Assembly: GCF_041734735.1 (NCBI RefSeq) | Contig: NC_134895.1 | Location: 8,280,233 to 8,344,232, forward strand | Origin: Babylonia areolata | Taxonomy: Eukaryota; Mollusca; Gastropoda; Neogastropoda; Buccinidae | Length of the DNA stretch: 64,000 nucleotides | Reading direction: 5' to 3' | Program-made: the position numbers and the translations under genes | In this document: in pieces, positions 22,825 through 35,045 of the stretch | Position numbering within the stretch: the first letter of the stretch is position 1 | How the letters are laid out: each line of letters opens with the position of its first letter | The notes under the pieces: generated by a model | Told to the model about the DNA's origin: nothing | The model's input: only the letters and a program-made list of their open reading frames with translations | Databases searched by the model: none

Positions 22825-23608
22825 CTTTTTTAAGAATATCCCCAAAGTTTGTGGAAGAAAATAGCATGGATGTTCTCCATTGCTTGATGATTTTTGAAAA
22901 CTGTTATTTGGATTGTTTATAATTTGAATTTTCATGCAATTATCAGGAAGTGAGGTTCCTTGCCCGCCCTTTCCTCATTGCCGTCTTCCCCTCTCCTTTC
23001 CAGTATCCTTTGTTCTTCTTCTCATTTTTATCTTGTTTTTCTCTCTGCCAAAAGAAGGATCAGCTTGTCAGTACTGGGACTCAGTCCACATGCCACCTCT
23101 TTTTTTCTTTTTTTTTTTCTTTTTCTTTAACAGATATAATTCAGTTCAGTTCAAAATGTGGTGTTTTTAGGAGTTTAATATTGCCACTGTATCAGCATAG
23201 TTTCTTTATGCTATCCTGTATATCTTCTTTAAAAAGTGAAATGTGTTTTTTTGGTTTTTTGGGTGTTTTTTGTTGTTGTTTGTTTTTTGTTTTTTTGTTT
23301 TTGTTTTCTGATAATCTTATTGGATTTGCATGAATTAGAGAGCTTGATTGGAACTAAGGTACATAATTGGTCTCTTCAGATGATTTGTAGTTAAATATCT
23401 CACTGTTTTGTGATTGATTGTGCATTTCTTCTGGGCAGTGGAGGAAGCGTAGATAACTTAATATGCATATGCTCTGTGTGCGTGTGTGTGTGTTTGTGTG
23501 TGTGTGTGTGTAATATGAGTACAGAAAGACATTTAAATGTTAGCAATATGAAGCAAAGAGGTATAATTCAGTGTCATTCGCCATGTATACACATGCACCA
23601 CTGCTCTC

Positions 23609-23639
<31 letters not shown>

Positions 23640-25129
23640 GTCTGTCTCTCTCTCTCTCGTTATTTATTGCATTGATTTTACCTGTACAGCAGTAACTGAT
23701 TATGATGATAATGACTGTTGTGTGAGTGTCTGTGTGTGGATGTGTATTGTTTTATGATCTTTATTCTGACATTCCTTTCTTATTAAGTGGTCGGACCAGT
23801 TTTTGATATGTATTATGCTGCCGTGTATTTTTCTGTCTTTATTTTTAACTGCTTTGATCAGCGTACAAGTCATCTGTTCCTGTAAAAAGGAAACCTTCAT
23901 TCTCATGCTGTCATTTTTACCAGTGTTGACTCTGCAGTATTTCTTCATTGTGTTAAACATGAATGTATTTCATTTCAAACGGCAGTGTGTTGGTTGCAGA
24001 CCCCTATTCTCTTTTGTCCTACAAACAGGTATTTTTGTCCTTAAATACAGTCTTGTCCCTAAATGGTGTTTTCTGCACCTGAGGTTTCTCCTGTTCTTCT
24101 CAGTGGTCTTTGTTGTGTGCAGACACGCCCGTCCCCTGTGGGTAGATGATGTGGTTGTGATTTGTCAATCTTAAGTAGTGATTTCGGGTGTTGATAATGA
24201 CGCTTCTTTATTGCTTATGATGCATATCAGCACCAACAGCATTGTGTCATATACAGACCAGTTACTTCCTCTCCTCCAGCTGTCTATAGAGACCTCTGCA
24301 GGTTGTGAGTTGATGTATAGCTATTACTTGTGGACTGACATTTTTCATCAGTGCTGTAGATCATTGCCGGTTGTGAGTTGACTCTTTACAGAACACGTGC
24401 TTAATCTTTCTCTTCAGCTCATGGTTGTGAATCACTCGCTCTCTCTCTCTTTAGATCATCAACTTGTGCTTATAAATAATGAAATTTCTTTAAGTGATAT
24501 TGCTTTGATGTCCGCTAAAATGTCTTCAGAAATTATGGTGGTTACACATTTGTGTTTCTATTAAGTTGTGAATTTATTTATCATGTCTGTCCAAATGACT
24601 GGACAGAGGAGAAAAGTGAAATTTTTTGTTTGTTTGTTTGTTGTTTTAAGAGGGGTGTTGGTGGGACATGAATTTGATCCAGTAATCCCACAGTCACAGC
24701 TTCAGACTGAAACAGAGGTCACGTATCGGGCGTCGTATGACCCCGCCCTGTCAGGTGAAAGCACAGTGCTGAAGACAACGCCAGTCAGACCAGCACACGT
24801 TGAGTGACAAGAAAATGTAGGTACCGTACATGGTGAGTCTGCAGAGAAACTTAAAGCACAGTCATGCAGTACATGAGAAGATACCACATTTCAATGGTGT
24901 GGCCGTGCTGTTAGTCTGAAGACCTAATGGAAGGACCCTGTCTGTGTATAGTACTGTTGATTTTTTCCCTGTAGGTACAACCACAAGGTGTACGGCACTT
25001 TAACTGATGTCACCTGATGGTCTGCTGTTCTGCCATGGCACTTGCATGATACTTCAGAAATGGTGAATGTTGTGGGGGTCTCCCTCATTTAAAAAAAAAA
25101 AAAAAAGTACATTTGTTTTGTGGTTTTTG
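20801..25129. other. AT-rich gene-free stretch with homopolymers
   Basis: Contains three long poly-T tracts, a GT run (23478-23512) and a CT run (23606-23660). A short GC-richer patch at 24690-24800 (TATCGGGCGTCGTATGACCC) is unexplained. Confidence 0.55.
22141..22173. repeat. Poly-T run of about 33
   Basis: A homopolymer T tract. Similar tracts are at 21869-21898 and 22791-22824, all in the gene-free region. Confidence 0.9.
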
Positions 25130-25432
25130 TGCTTGTTTCGAAAGCGGATATTTGCAGGCATACATTGGATTTATCAAGAAAATGAAGTTCAGTCAGGACT
25201 AACAAAATGCACATGTGATATCAGATTATTTTTTCTCCTTGTTATGAAAGCTGATAGTTTCAGATATTTATCAGATTTGTCACGAAAATAAAGGACTAAC
25301 AAAATGTACATGTCATCAGACGATTTTTTTCCTATGTTATGAAACCTGATATTTATAGGGATATATCATACTTATCACGAAAATAAAGTTTGTTCGTTAT
25401 TAACAAAATGTACAGGTGACATCAGGTACTTT
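25130..25432. repeat. Tandem repeat, about 115-bp unit, nearly 3 copies
   Basis: ACTAACAAAATGCACATGTG, TTATCACGAAAATAAAG and GTTATGAAACCTGATA blocks recur three times with drift. Confidence 0.75.
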
Positions 25433-25517
25433 ATTGTTTGTTAGTTTTTGATTGTTGTTGGCAATTTTTTTAGTTCATGATAGCTGTATAAATTTCATCC
25501 TGTGACGTATCCTAATC

Positions 25518-25523
25518 AATAAA
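25518..25523 (+). terminator. Candidate distal polyadenylation signal AATAAA
   Basis: Context ATCAATAAACTTGCTGG. Its position before a SINE fragment and a change of sequence character makes it a possible end of a very long 3' UTR. This is inference only. Confidence 0.25.
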
Positions 25524-25569
25524 CTTGCTGGCCTTTCCCAGTATTTTCTCCTCCTTTTTTTCTTCTTCT

Positions 25570-25670
25570 TTGATCATGGGCTGCAACTCCCACGTTCACC
25601 TGTGGGTAGGAGTGAGCTGTGAGTTGTATGACCGTTTCTTCCTTACATGAAGGCATGAAAGCAACCAATC
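25570..25670 (-). mobile_element. SINE family A, 3' fragment
   Basis: GGGCTGCAACTCCCACGTTC, ATGACCGTTT and CATGAAGGCA match the reverse complement of the family A 3' end. Confidence 0.55.
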
Positions 25671-25924
25671 TCTTTTCAGTGGTATTGTTTCTGTCTTATT
25701 TTATCTTCTAGTTTTGACAAGCTTTCAACTTTTTTTAAATTTTTTTATAAGGAATGCGGAAAGCATTTTGTTCCATTTAACATTAATTTACTTGGAATCA
25801 TTACCAAGAAGATTTATTTTTTTGATTAGGTAAAGATTGAAAGTGGGACTGTATTACACATACATTCAGTGTCTGAGTGATGTTATATGAGTCTTGAAAA
25901 GTATTATCAAGGAATGAGCCCATG

Positions 25925-26015
25925 TTCTACTGTAAAGTTCGGTCTATAAGCCGCGACTTTTTACCCCAGCTTCAACCTCTGCGGCTTATACAATGATATA
26001 TATTGTTTTCTTCGC
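25925..26015. mobile_element. Possible DNA-transposon end fragment
   Basis: GTTCGGTCTATAAGCCGCGA and CTGCGGCTTATACAATG form the inverted, CpG-containing GCGGCTTATA motif seen in the ends of some widespread DNA transposons. Only a fragment; family uncertain. Confidence 0.35.
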
Positions 26016-26965
26016 TGAACAAAAAGATTGTGATTCATTTGCCATCCCTCCTCTTCCTCTCCTCTCTCTCTCTTCTTCCACTTCTTTCTCCTGCCCTGTC
26101 CATGTTTTATTCCATTTGGGGCAAATGGTAAATGTCAAGCATTGTTGTGGCCAAACTTAGATATGCTCATTGTATGTGTATTTTTCAAACAACGTAAAGG
26201 ATATTAATTTTTTAAACATTGAGGAAATTTTATGTGTTCGGTAACATCTTTTTTTCCTTTAAAAAAGTTTTGTTTCTCTGTTTATTCATATATTTTTGAT
26301 ATTTTGTAAATGGGAGTATCTGATGAAAACTTTCTTCTTTACACATATGTGTGTGTATATACATATATGGATAGATAAAAGATAAATATTTTGTGCCAGT
26401 GTTGATTTGTTTTAGTGTAGTGTTTGAGAAATTTTTTTTTTTTTTCAGATTGCGCCAGTCTCATTTTGTTGACTGAAATTTTGCATTCTGAAGGAGGCAG
26501 ACCGAAATATGGGTTACACCAGTGGGTTGATTTCGCCCAAAACCTTTGGGAAAAACATACATTTCCACAAATATATGATTAATTTGGTCTTTGTCATTCA
26601 CTGTGTCGCTATTCATTGTCCATGTTTTCTTCAAAATGAAGTGTTTTGATCTGGAACCATCTTTAGTTTGATTTCTTTCACTTTCAGTGTGGTTTATCAG
26701 GTGCAGGCCTCTCAAGCATGGGTACAAACTGTGTTCATTTGGCAGCACATACTGACAGTTCTAGTTAGTTCTTTCAACGATCTGAATAGCCTCTATAAGT
26801 TCAAGGAATACTTTCAAACTGTTAAGATTTTGTCTTGTCTCTCTTTCTCTTCGGACATTTGAAGTCTACTGTTCACAGAAATGTAAGCCCATATTCCATT
26901 AAACAGTGCTTCATTCTTTCAGTTCTCCCACTAGCAACCCATTGCTTGATCATCAGAAGTGCAAG
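26016..26965. other. No feature recognised
   Basis: AT-rich sequence with a short CT run near 26055-26085 and poly-T at 26432-26445. Confidence 0.5.
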
Positions 26966-27320
26966 GTACATGGACACATCTTATTTATTTCACCTGTGCA
27001 GAGTACCTGGAAACATCTTATTTATTTCACCTGTGCAGAGTACCTGGAAACATCTTATTTATTTCACCTGTGCAGAGTACCTGGAAACATCTTATTTATT
27101 TCACCTGTGCAGAGTACTTGGAACATCTTATTTATTTCACCTGTGCAGAGTACTTGGAAACATCTTATTTATTTCACCTGTGCAGAGTACCTGGAAACAT
27201 CTTATTTATTTCACCTGTGCAGAGTACCTGGAAACATCTTATTTATTTCACCTGTGCAGAGTACTTGGAACATCTTATTTATTTCACCTGTGCAAAGTAC
27301 CTGGAAACATCTTACAGATT
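26966..27320 (+). repeat. Minisatellite, 37-bp unit, 9 copies
   Basis: TTATTTATTTCACCTGTGCAG followed by AGTACCTGGAAACATC is the unit, repeated at 36-37 bp. Each unit looks like a good 3' splice site on the plus strand, but no downstream exon is recognised. Open frames through it are artefacts of the repetition. Confidence 0.92.
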
Positions 27321-27507
27321 CATTGGTTGCTGTTGTCGGCAGTGTATAAATCTACTAAAGTGAAATGAAGTGCCAGTCTTGAAGCAAAGCAAAAGCTGGC
27401 AAACATGAATATCCTTTTTGTGTTTTTCATCTGCTAAATTCTGCTGGTTCCTCAGTAGTTGGGTTCTGTTTCTCTACAGACATCTGTTAACACCATTTGA
27501 GCAACAA

Positions 27508-27508
<1 letters not shown>

Positions 27509-27552
<44 letters not shown>
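27509..27552. repeat. Pure CA microsatellite
   Basis: About 22 uninterrupted CA units. Confidence 0.95.
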
Positions 27553-27553
<1 letters not shown>

Positions 27554-27962
27554 CTCAATTTCTTTCCTTTTTATCATCATTGAACACTGAGTTGTTCTTT
27601 CTATTCATTTGCTGGATTTCATCACCTGTATATCCATCAACCACGTGTCACAGATCAGTTCATTGCTGATTTTTTTCCTGAACTGCCAACATGCCCAGGA
27701 AGAAAAACATTGAAAGATTGAGGGGGAAGTGTGTTTGACTTACATGGTATCAGCGCAATATGCAAACGGAAGAAAGAAACGATTTTGTACAGTACAGTGT
27801 AACACACCACAATGCACACTACGACAGGTTGACTCATGGCCACAAAATACTGGTCAGGAATGACCCTTGCCCTCTCTCCCCTCATCCTTTACCCCTTCCA
27901 CAAAATCGATTAACCATGAGGTAGACTATGACTTCATGGCCACTTTACTCCTGTGCTCACAG

Positions 27963-28150
27963 CTTTGATTTCATTGAAATATGATTTTATTGGCAAACGA
28001 CATTATTGAAATGATATGATATGATTTCAATAGCAAGCGGCATTATTGAAATGATGATTTTATTGGCAAGCGGCATTATTGAAATGATATGATATGATTT
28101 CAATAGCAAACGACATTATTAAAATGATGATTTTATTGGCAAGCGGCATT
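27963..28150. repeat. Compound tandem repeat around GCAAGCGGCATTATTGAAAT
   Basis: GATTTTATTGGCAAGCGGC and GATTTCAATAGCAAACGAC blocks alternate four to five times with short spacers. Confidence 0.8.
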
Positions 28151-28430
28151 GATGGTCTGGATGACCATATTAACCAATTTGATCGTTGACAAAGTTTAAT
28201 TCATGTCATTGCCCCGTTTAAAAGTGACTGTTAATTTTGGTTCCTTGCCCTCTCTCCATTGAGAAAATCAATGGACCAGATTCATTCAAATAATAACATC
28301 TGCAATCTGAACTCACAGCCAGATTTAATACAACTTGAAAAAGATAACCAGAGCTGATACACCCTTCTGAATATTTTTTGTTGCTTGCAAGAATTATTTT
28401 GAAAACTGATGACTTTAGTGTAACAACTGA

Positions 28431-29014
28431 TAAATCTGTTGGCCCTCCACGTTATGTCCGTGTTATTTTCCCCAGTATGATTTTACAGATTTTGGGGGTG
28501 TTTCTGTGTGTTAATGTTTCCCCACTTCTCAAGAAAAATGCACAAAGGCCTTTTTTTTTTTCATAAGAGCTCTTCCACAAATCTGTTGGCCCTCCTCGTT
28601 ATGTCCATGTTATTTTCCCCAGCATAATTATACAGATTTTTTGGATGTTTCTGTGTGATGTTTCCCCACTTCTCAAGAAAAATGCACAAAGGCCTTTTTT
28701 TTTTTCATAAGAGCTCTTCCTCAAATCTGTTGGCCCTCCTCATTATGTCCATGTTATTTTCCCCAGCATAATTATACAGATTTTTTGGATGTTTCTGTGT
28801 GATGTTTCCCCACTTCTCAAGAAAAATGCACAAAGGCCTTTTTTTTTTTCATAAGAGCTCTTCCTCAAATCTGTTGGCCCTCCTCATTATGTCCATGTTA
28901 TTTTCCCCAGCATAATTATACAGATTTTTTGGATGTTTCTGTGTGATGTTTCCCCACTTCTCAAGAAAAATGCACAAAGTCCTTTTTTTTTTTTTCGTAA
29001 GAGCTCTTCCACAA
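28431..29014. repeat. Tandem repeat, about 145-bp unit, 4 copies
   Basis: CTGTTGGCCCTCC occurs at 28436, 28582, 28727 and 28871. The first copy is the most diverged and the last three nearly identical. Each ends with a poly-T run before CATAAGAGCTCTTCC (CGTAAGAGCTCTTCC in the last). Confidence 0.92.
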
Positions 29015-30037
29015 ACATTTTTTTTTCTTTCTGTTGTCTCATGTCAGCCTATCAGCTTGTCTGTCAACCTGTTTTCATATGGTGTGTACGTGTGAATGTG
29101 TGTGTATGTATGTTTGTGTGTGTGTGTGTGTGTGTGTGTAATTCATAACGTAACACCAAGATCCCTGCTAGCAGTATATGAAGATGACACAATGTCACCT
29201 TTAATTTAGTTTCTCTAAACAATGTTAACTGTGCAGCAAAAGTAGCCATACCTAAAACGTCTCAGGATGTTTGCTTTTCCTGTATTTGAAATATTTTTTG
29301 ACAACCAATGCTGTTTTGCCCAGCTGTTACTTGATAAGTGGATCTGTGTTTAGATTTGTGTCAAATGGCAGTGACAAATTGCTGGTTTTCAAATCATAAA
29401 AACTATCCAAAATATTCAGCACAAAAAGATAAGGTTTTGTTGTTTTCTTGCATGAAATCATTCTGAACAGTGGAGGAATAGTGTTGTCCGTTTTGTTTGA
29501 GTTTTAGACACACACATTATTGTGAAGAAGGGTTCACAATCTATCATTTTTCTAACATGGAGTATAATACAAACTCCTTTGTTTTTCTTTTTTTTTTTTT
29601 CTTTTTTTTAAATAACATTAATAAGCTATCAAAGCACTTATATATATGTAACCAAATTAATTATACTAAAATATATTTCCCAGGGATGATGGCTTTTATC
29701 TTGTCTTTTCAAAGAAAGTGCACTTGCAATCAGTTTTTATTTGATTTTGATTTTTAAAACTGTTCCACAAATGAAGAACGCTGATTGAAAAGATTTATTG
29801 TCCAGGAGAATACACTTCTGAAAAGATATTTGTCCAGGGAGGAAAAAACTCCATAACGTCCCTGGAATGACTGATTGTCTTTACTTTTAGCCCTCAATGA
29901 AAAAAGAAATCATTTTATGTCTGTATTTATGGGTGTCTGTGTTTGAACACATGTAGTCAAGCTCTCTTTTCTTTCTTCATATTTTTTTTAGATTGTTTGA
30001 TGTCAGACTGCAAGGAATTGTCTAGGGACAAGGAAGA
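29015..30037. other. No gene seen
   Basis: Contains a TG microsatellite (29100-29140), poly-T runs and AT-rich unique sequence. Confidence 0.5.
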
Positions 30038-30225
30038 GTAGGGCCTACTCTTGTTGACGTATGTTTGCAAATGTTTTGAAACTATTTTTTAGATATACTA
30101 GTTGTGGATGAGAAATGTTCAATCTTTCTCTTTATGGTAGGGCATACTTTTGTTGACTTGTGCTTTCAAATCTGTATTAAAACTGTTTTAGATACACTAG
30201 CTGTGGATGTGGAGTGTTCACTATC
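30038..30225. repeat. Tandem duplication of about 95 bp
   Basis: TAGGGCCTACTCTTGTTGAC and TAGGGCATACTTTTGTTGAC head two copies that both end ACTAGTTGTGGATG or ACTAGCTGTGGATG. Confidence 0.75.
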
Positions 30226-30639
30226 TCTTTTCTTCTGTCTCTTTCTCTCTCTCACTCTCTGTTTCCGTTTAACATGTTCATACCAGCTTTCACAGTCAAG
30301 ACTGTCCTCTTTCTCTGTCTTGTTGATGTATGCCTGTGTTTTTGCAGATGTGTTCTTGCACATAGTGTTCTGTACATTTCATTGTCTTGTATATTTCTGG
30401 TCTGGTCACATATTTGCAGAGTGAAATTCTGTCAGGGAATCCCAACATGTCAGCAGAGCACACTAGACTGTCTTTTTCCCCCACCTCTACAGGGGTGTAT
30501 GACATAAATAAACGTGTATTTGTTTATTCATCAGACAGAATTTTCTACACAGGTTAGCTGAAGACTTCACACTCCAATGGTTACAGTGACCTCCATTGTG
30601 TATGCTTATGTGCAGTCTGTTCACAGTTCTGCGGCTATT

Positions 30640-30712
30640 TTAGCAAAAGACTAGCACACAGACCCCTCACTCCAGGTATAGAGGAGGGAAGAAGAAACCT
30701 CTGGCCCTGTTT
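30640..30712 (-). mobile_element. SINE family B, short fragment
   Basis: GACTAGCACACAGACCCCTC and AGAGGAGGGAAGAAG resemble the segment next to the tRNA-like head of family B. Confidence 0.45.
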
Positions 30713-32377
30713 GGCAAGTACTGTGTATGTCAGCCCTTCCACTGCAGTGCATGGATGTGAGTGGGTGGGTGGGTGCATGTCTGTGTGTGTGTAGAGCGGG
30801 ATGTATGTGTGCTCGTACGAGAGAGAGAGAGAGAGTGCGTGTGTGTGTGTGACGAAGAAATTACATGTTACCTGTGAAGAGTGGATGTAATTGGTGGGAT
30901 TAAAATTTGATCAGTTATTTTGGGGAGCATGTGTGTGTGTAAAACTCCATGAAATCTGTGAGGAACCCATGTCATGGCAAGAGGTAAATTAGAATTTTGA
31001 TGAATAATTTTGAAGCGCATGTGTTTGAATGTTTTGACGTATGACTGTTTGTGTGATCATAACATGAGCACAGCATGTCTGTCTGTGTTTTTTCTTTTTA
31101 TCCAGTTTAGTTTGTGGTGTTCAAAGTTTCCTTCCTTCTTTTGGATATTTACATGCAGTTGTAAGGGGTCAGTGATGGTGATCATATGCTCCTGTTCAGT
31201 AACTATATTGCTTTGGGTGTGTGTAAAAACAATGACCTGTGCTATCGCTTGAGGTCCTTGCAGTATCAGCTTGAGCTTTGACATAACAGTATTTCTGTAG
31301 GTATTGTCAACAGGAGATTGGAAATAAAAATATATGAAAAGACAGAGTTTTACATTGGTGTTTTTTTCTTTGCTCATATGTGTGTGTGTGTGCACTTGCA
31401 CAGAATGAGTAAGAAAATTGCTCAAGTGGAATGTATATGTATACTATACTTTGTCTTCTTGAAGCATTTGAGAAAACCTACATTTGTAAATGTGCATATG
31501 TTTGTACTGCTTCTGCATAGTGGGAAACTACTTCAGTTTGATAGAGTATATCCTACTTTGGGTCTCCGTCAGGGCATGACAAAATTAAATAAATTTTCAG
31601 TTCCTGGGATAGATTAGTTGTTGGTTGTTAGTACATTTGTTCTTTTGTTTCTGAAAACTCTGGGCACTGCATGCCCTGCTACTGTCATAGATGGTGACCA
31701 CGGACTTGGGTAAAATAGTTCTGGTGTGTTGCTGTAATCAGTGCTTGATTAAATTTTTGTTTAAATTGAGCATTGATCAGCTGACCCACACACATGACTT
31801 TTACCCAACATCCAGTTATCAAAATTAAAACTCTGTCATTAATTAAACTTAAATGCAAGAATAATACTTCAATCAAAAGGCAACTCATACCCCAAAAAAG
31901 TTACGGTGTATTCACAGCAAGAAAACAGACTTGACCTTATGAGTCAAAACAATGCCAGAGGCCCCTCGATGTATTCCCTGTGACGAGCCTCTCACTGTGA
32001 AAACACGTGCTCCTTGACTGCTGGGATCTGCATGACGTTAGACACAGACATTACTCGGCGGATTCTCTGAAGACTTTGCTTCGTGATGTTCGTCCTTGAA
32101 CACTAGTGGACTTCTTAATAGAACTGAACATTTTTCATCAGATTTGAACATTTTGAATTGAGGAAGATTTTTCTGCTTTCTGAGTGAAAAAACTGAAGCA
32201 GTGATTATTCTTTATTGTATTTTTTACCCTCAGACTTGAAGTAGATGTAAACGTGGCGATTGCCTTAGTGGTCGGCGAGGCTCTAAGCACCATAATTCTA
32301 ATAATTTGAATGAGCCAAAACAAAGAGGTATGCCATAATATAATCTCAAGACTTGCCATATCATTAAATTACCCAGA
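30713..32377. other. No gene seen
   Basis: GT/GA microsatellites at 30780-30852 and AT-rich sequence. A slightly CpG-richer patch near 31960-32110 has no recognised content. Confidence 0.5.
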
Positions 32378-32737
32378 CTGGCGCAATAGCGGAGTGGTTA
32401 AAGTGTTGGACTTTCAATCTGAGGGTCCTGGGTTCGAATCTTGGTAACGGCGCCTGGTGGGTAAAGGGTGGATATTTTTCCAATCTCCCATGTCAACATA
32501 CGTGCAGACATACTTGTGCCTGAACCCCCTTTGTCGTGTGTATACGCAAAGATCCTTTAATCCATATCAGCGTTCAGTGGGTTATGGAAACAAGAACATA
32601 TCCATCATGCACACCCCCGAAAACGAGTATGGCTGTCTACATGGCAGGGTAAAAATGGTCATACACATAAAAACCCACTTGTATATATACGTGTGAACGC
32701 TGGAGTTGCAGATCACGAATGAAGAAAAAGATTAAAT
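32378..32737 (+). mobile_element. SINE family A, second copy
   Basis: Same head (TAGCGGAGTGGTTAAAG, GGGTTCGAATC) and body as the 1530 copy, with short internal deletions. It ends GTTGCAGATCACGAATGAAG. Confidence 0.85.
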
Positions 32738-34744
32738 TACCCAATACCACCACTCAATGACCACGTTCCATCTATACCTTCCAATCCCTGCCATCTAATG
32801 GTCACAATAACCCCAAAATTAACAATGTGCACAGTCCTTCCACAGACACGTCAAGATTGATTGACCGAAAAAATTAGAATAAGTTAATGAAAATAATGAA
32901 TTTACGCAAATTTTTAACAGAAAATAATAACACATTGGGAAATTAAGATAAAACCGACTATCGTTCACAGGAAAGAATAATGAGGCTATAATAATGGAGA
33001 GAGTTACCACTCTTTTTGTTTGTTCATCATTCACAGGGTTGAGTTTAACACCCTACTGGCTGAGGCCCTTCTGGTCAAGTTGTTCAGGTCCTGGGTGAGT
33101 CCTGGATGTGTGTCCTTGTGTTCAAAGGTGAGCACTGGCTGTCAAATGTGGAGTAAAATTCTAAGGGTGATGAAGCCCTGGCTGGAGTTCTAATGGTTCC
33201 CCACAGCATTCATATATATATATATATAATATATATAGCCCTTGCTCATGACTACTCAGTCACCCCCCACCCACACACACACCACACCACTGCCAACACA
33301 AGTCACAGGACCATGCCAACACAATTTATTTGGGCAATTCATGGACACCTCCACCAACCAACCGATCAGAACAAAATCATCCTTCATTAAGCTTCCACTT
33401 TCAAATCTACACACACACAGTGGAATACTTTCACTCACACATGTTGCATACCCAACATGTCAAAAATTTAAAGGATGCAACAGACATCTAACTGGACCTA
33501 TGAACACGGGAATCCAAATGCATATTCAAATCACACAAGGTAATTAACTTGGTTGTGCATACTTTCATCTTAGTTCCCAAACTAAGAAAGAGCTGGGGAA
33601 AAAATTATAATAAACAATAAAATTTAAAAAATATTGGGACCCTTCAGGTTCAATTTTGGAACTTTGTGTTCTGGAACCCTTTATGTTTTAAACACCTGTG
33701 AGTCTTTTGGTCATGGAGGTGCTTTTCTGCAAACTGGATTGATATTGCCAAATTCACAATAGTTTAGTTGCTGACTTAGAATCAGTAATAAAGGAGTGGC
33801 AGAGGGAATCAATACACCCTCTGTGTTGGCTGTTGTGAGGAAATAAATCACTTTTCCTTGTCTTTGTCAATCCCACACCCAAATGATAAACAATGAAGAG
33901 GGAAATTTTCATTTGAATTATCCTCTTGAAGTCCCAAATCATTGGAAAGTATTCCAAATGTTGAAACAGGTTTGGTTTGACCCATTTTACATCCAATGAA
34001 CATGTTAATACACTTCTGACTTGTATTTGGATTATAACGACTGAAATCAATCTCCTGAAACATGTTCATACATTTTAAAGAAAAAACAAATCCTGTTCCT
34101 TTAAGTAAAACTGTAGATTTGATTCTAGTAGGCATTTGGTACAGTGGTGAATGGAATGTTACTGTCAGTACTGCTACAAATCTGAAACTGAGAAAGTGCA
34201 TAAATGCGTAGGTCCGTTAAAATAAACCAGTTTTGTTCATCATAAGCAGATGTCAGTACACACAGTTCAATTTTTGTGCAAGGGTTACTGGGATGTTTCT
34301 GAAGTTCACTTAAAAGGAGATCGGGTCAGTCAAAAAAATCACCACAGGGATGCAACATACAGGCCACCTGTCATCTTTACTTACCCTTCACTGTCACAGT
34401 ACCATTATACGTCAACTTCACACGGGTATCTTCACCACTGTTGTAGTTTTACCCATTCTTGTTCCATTCAAACTCCATCCACTCCCACTCACAACAAACA
34501 TGAATTCCACTCCCAAACTCAAGTCTGTTCTATAGCCACACAAATGTTCCTGCTTCCACTCAATTTCAATTCCCTAAACCTAAATTTTAATCTAAACGAT
34601 TCTGTTTCAACACATAGGCATGCCACACAAATATGTTAGTGTTAAACAAATGTGAATCCAAACTCTACCCAAGCTATGTTTACTGCAAGGGCTTTGTTAG
34701 ACTTCTCCAGCTGGTGAGGTTTCATGGACATTCTTTTTGTATCT
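32738..34744. other. No gene seen
   Basis: Includes an AT dinucleotide run (33213-33237) and a CA-rich patch (33268-33290). Either strand could hold distal 3' UTR. Confidence 0.5.
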
Positions 34745-35045
34745 CCCACCTTGATTTCATGTATGTCTCCTCTGTTCTATCTCAAACTATCTTCCCTTGA
34801 TTCCATGTGTCACCTCTATTGTACCTCTACTTATCTTCCCTTGATTTCATGTGTCACCTCTATTGTACCTCTACTTATATTCCCTTGATTCCATGTGTCA
34901 CCTCTATTGTACCTCTAATTATATTCCCTTGATTCCATGTGTCACCTCTATAGTACCTCTAATTATATTCCCTTGATTCCATGTGTCACCTCTATTGTAC
35001 CTCTAATTATATTCCCTTGATTCCATGTATGTCACTTCTCTCCTT
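34745..35045. repeat. Minisatellite, 44-bp unit, about 7 copies
   Basis: CCCTTGATTCCATGTGTCAC and CTCTATTGTACCTCTAATTA recur at 43-46 bp spacing, in the region downstream of ECM29. Confidence 0.9.

Noticed and set aside
26835-27368. Three overlapping frames of 134-177 codons with YLFHLCRV-type repeats
   Set aside because: Artefacts of a 37-bp tandem repeat without stops; no protein family and no codon preference.
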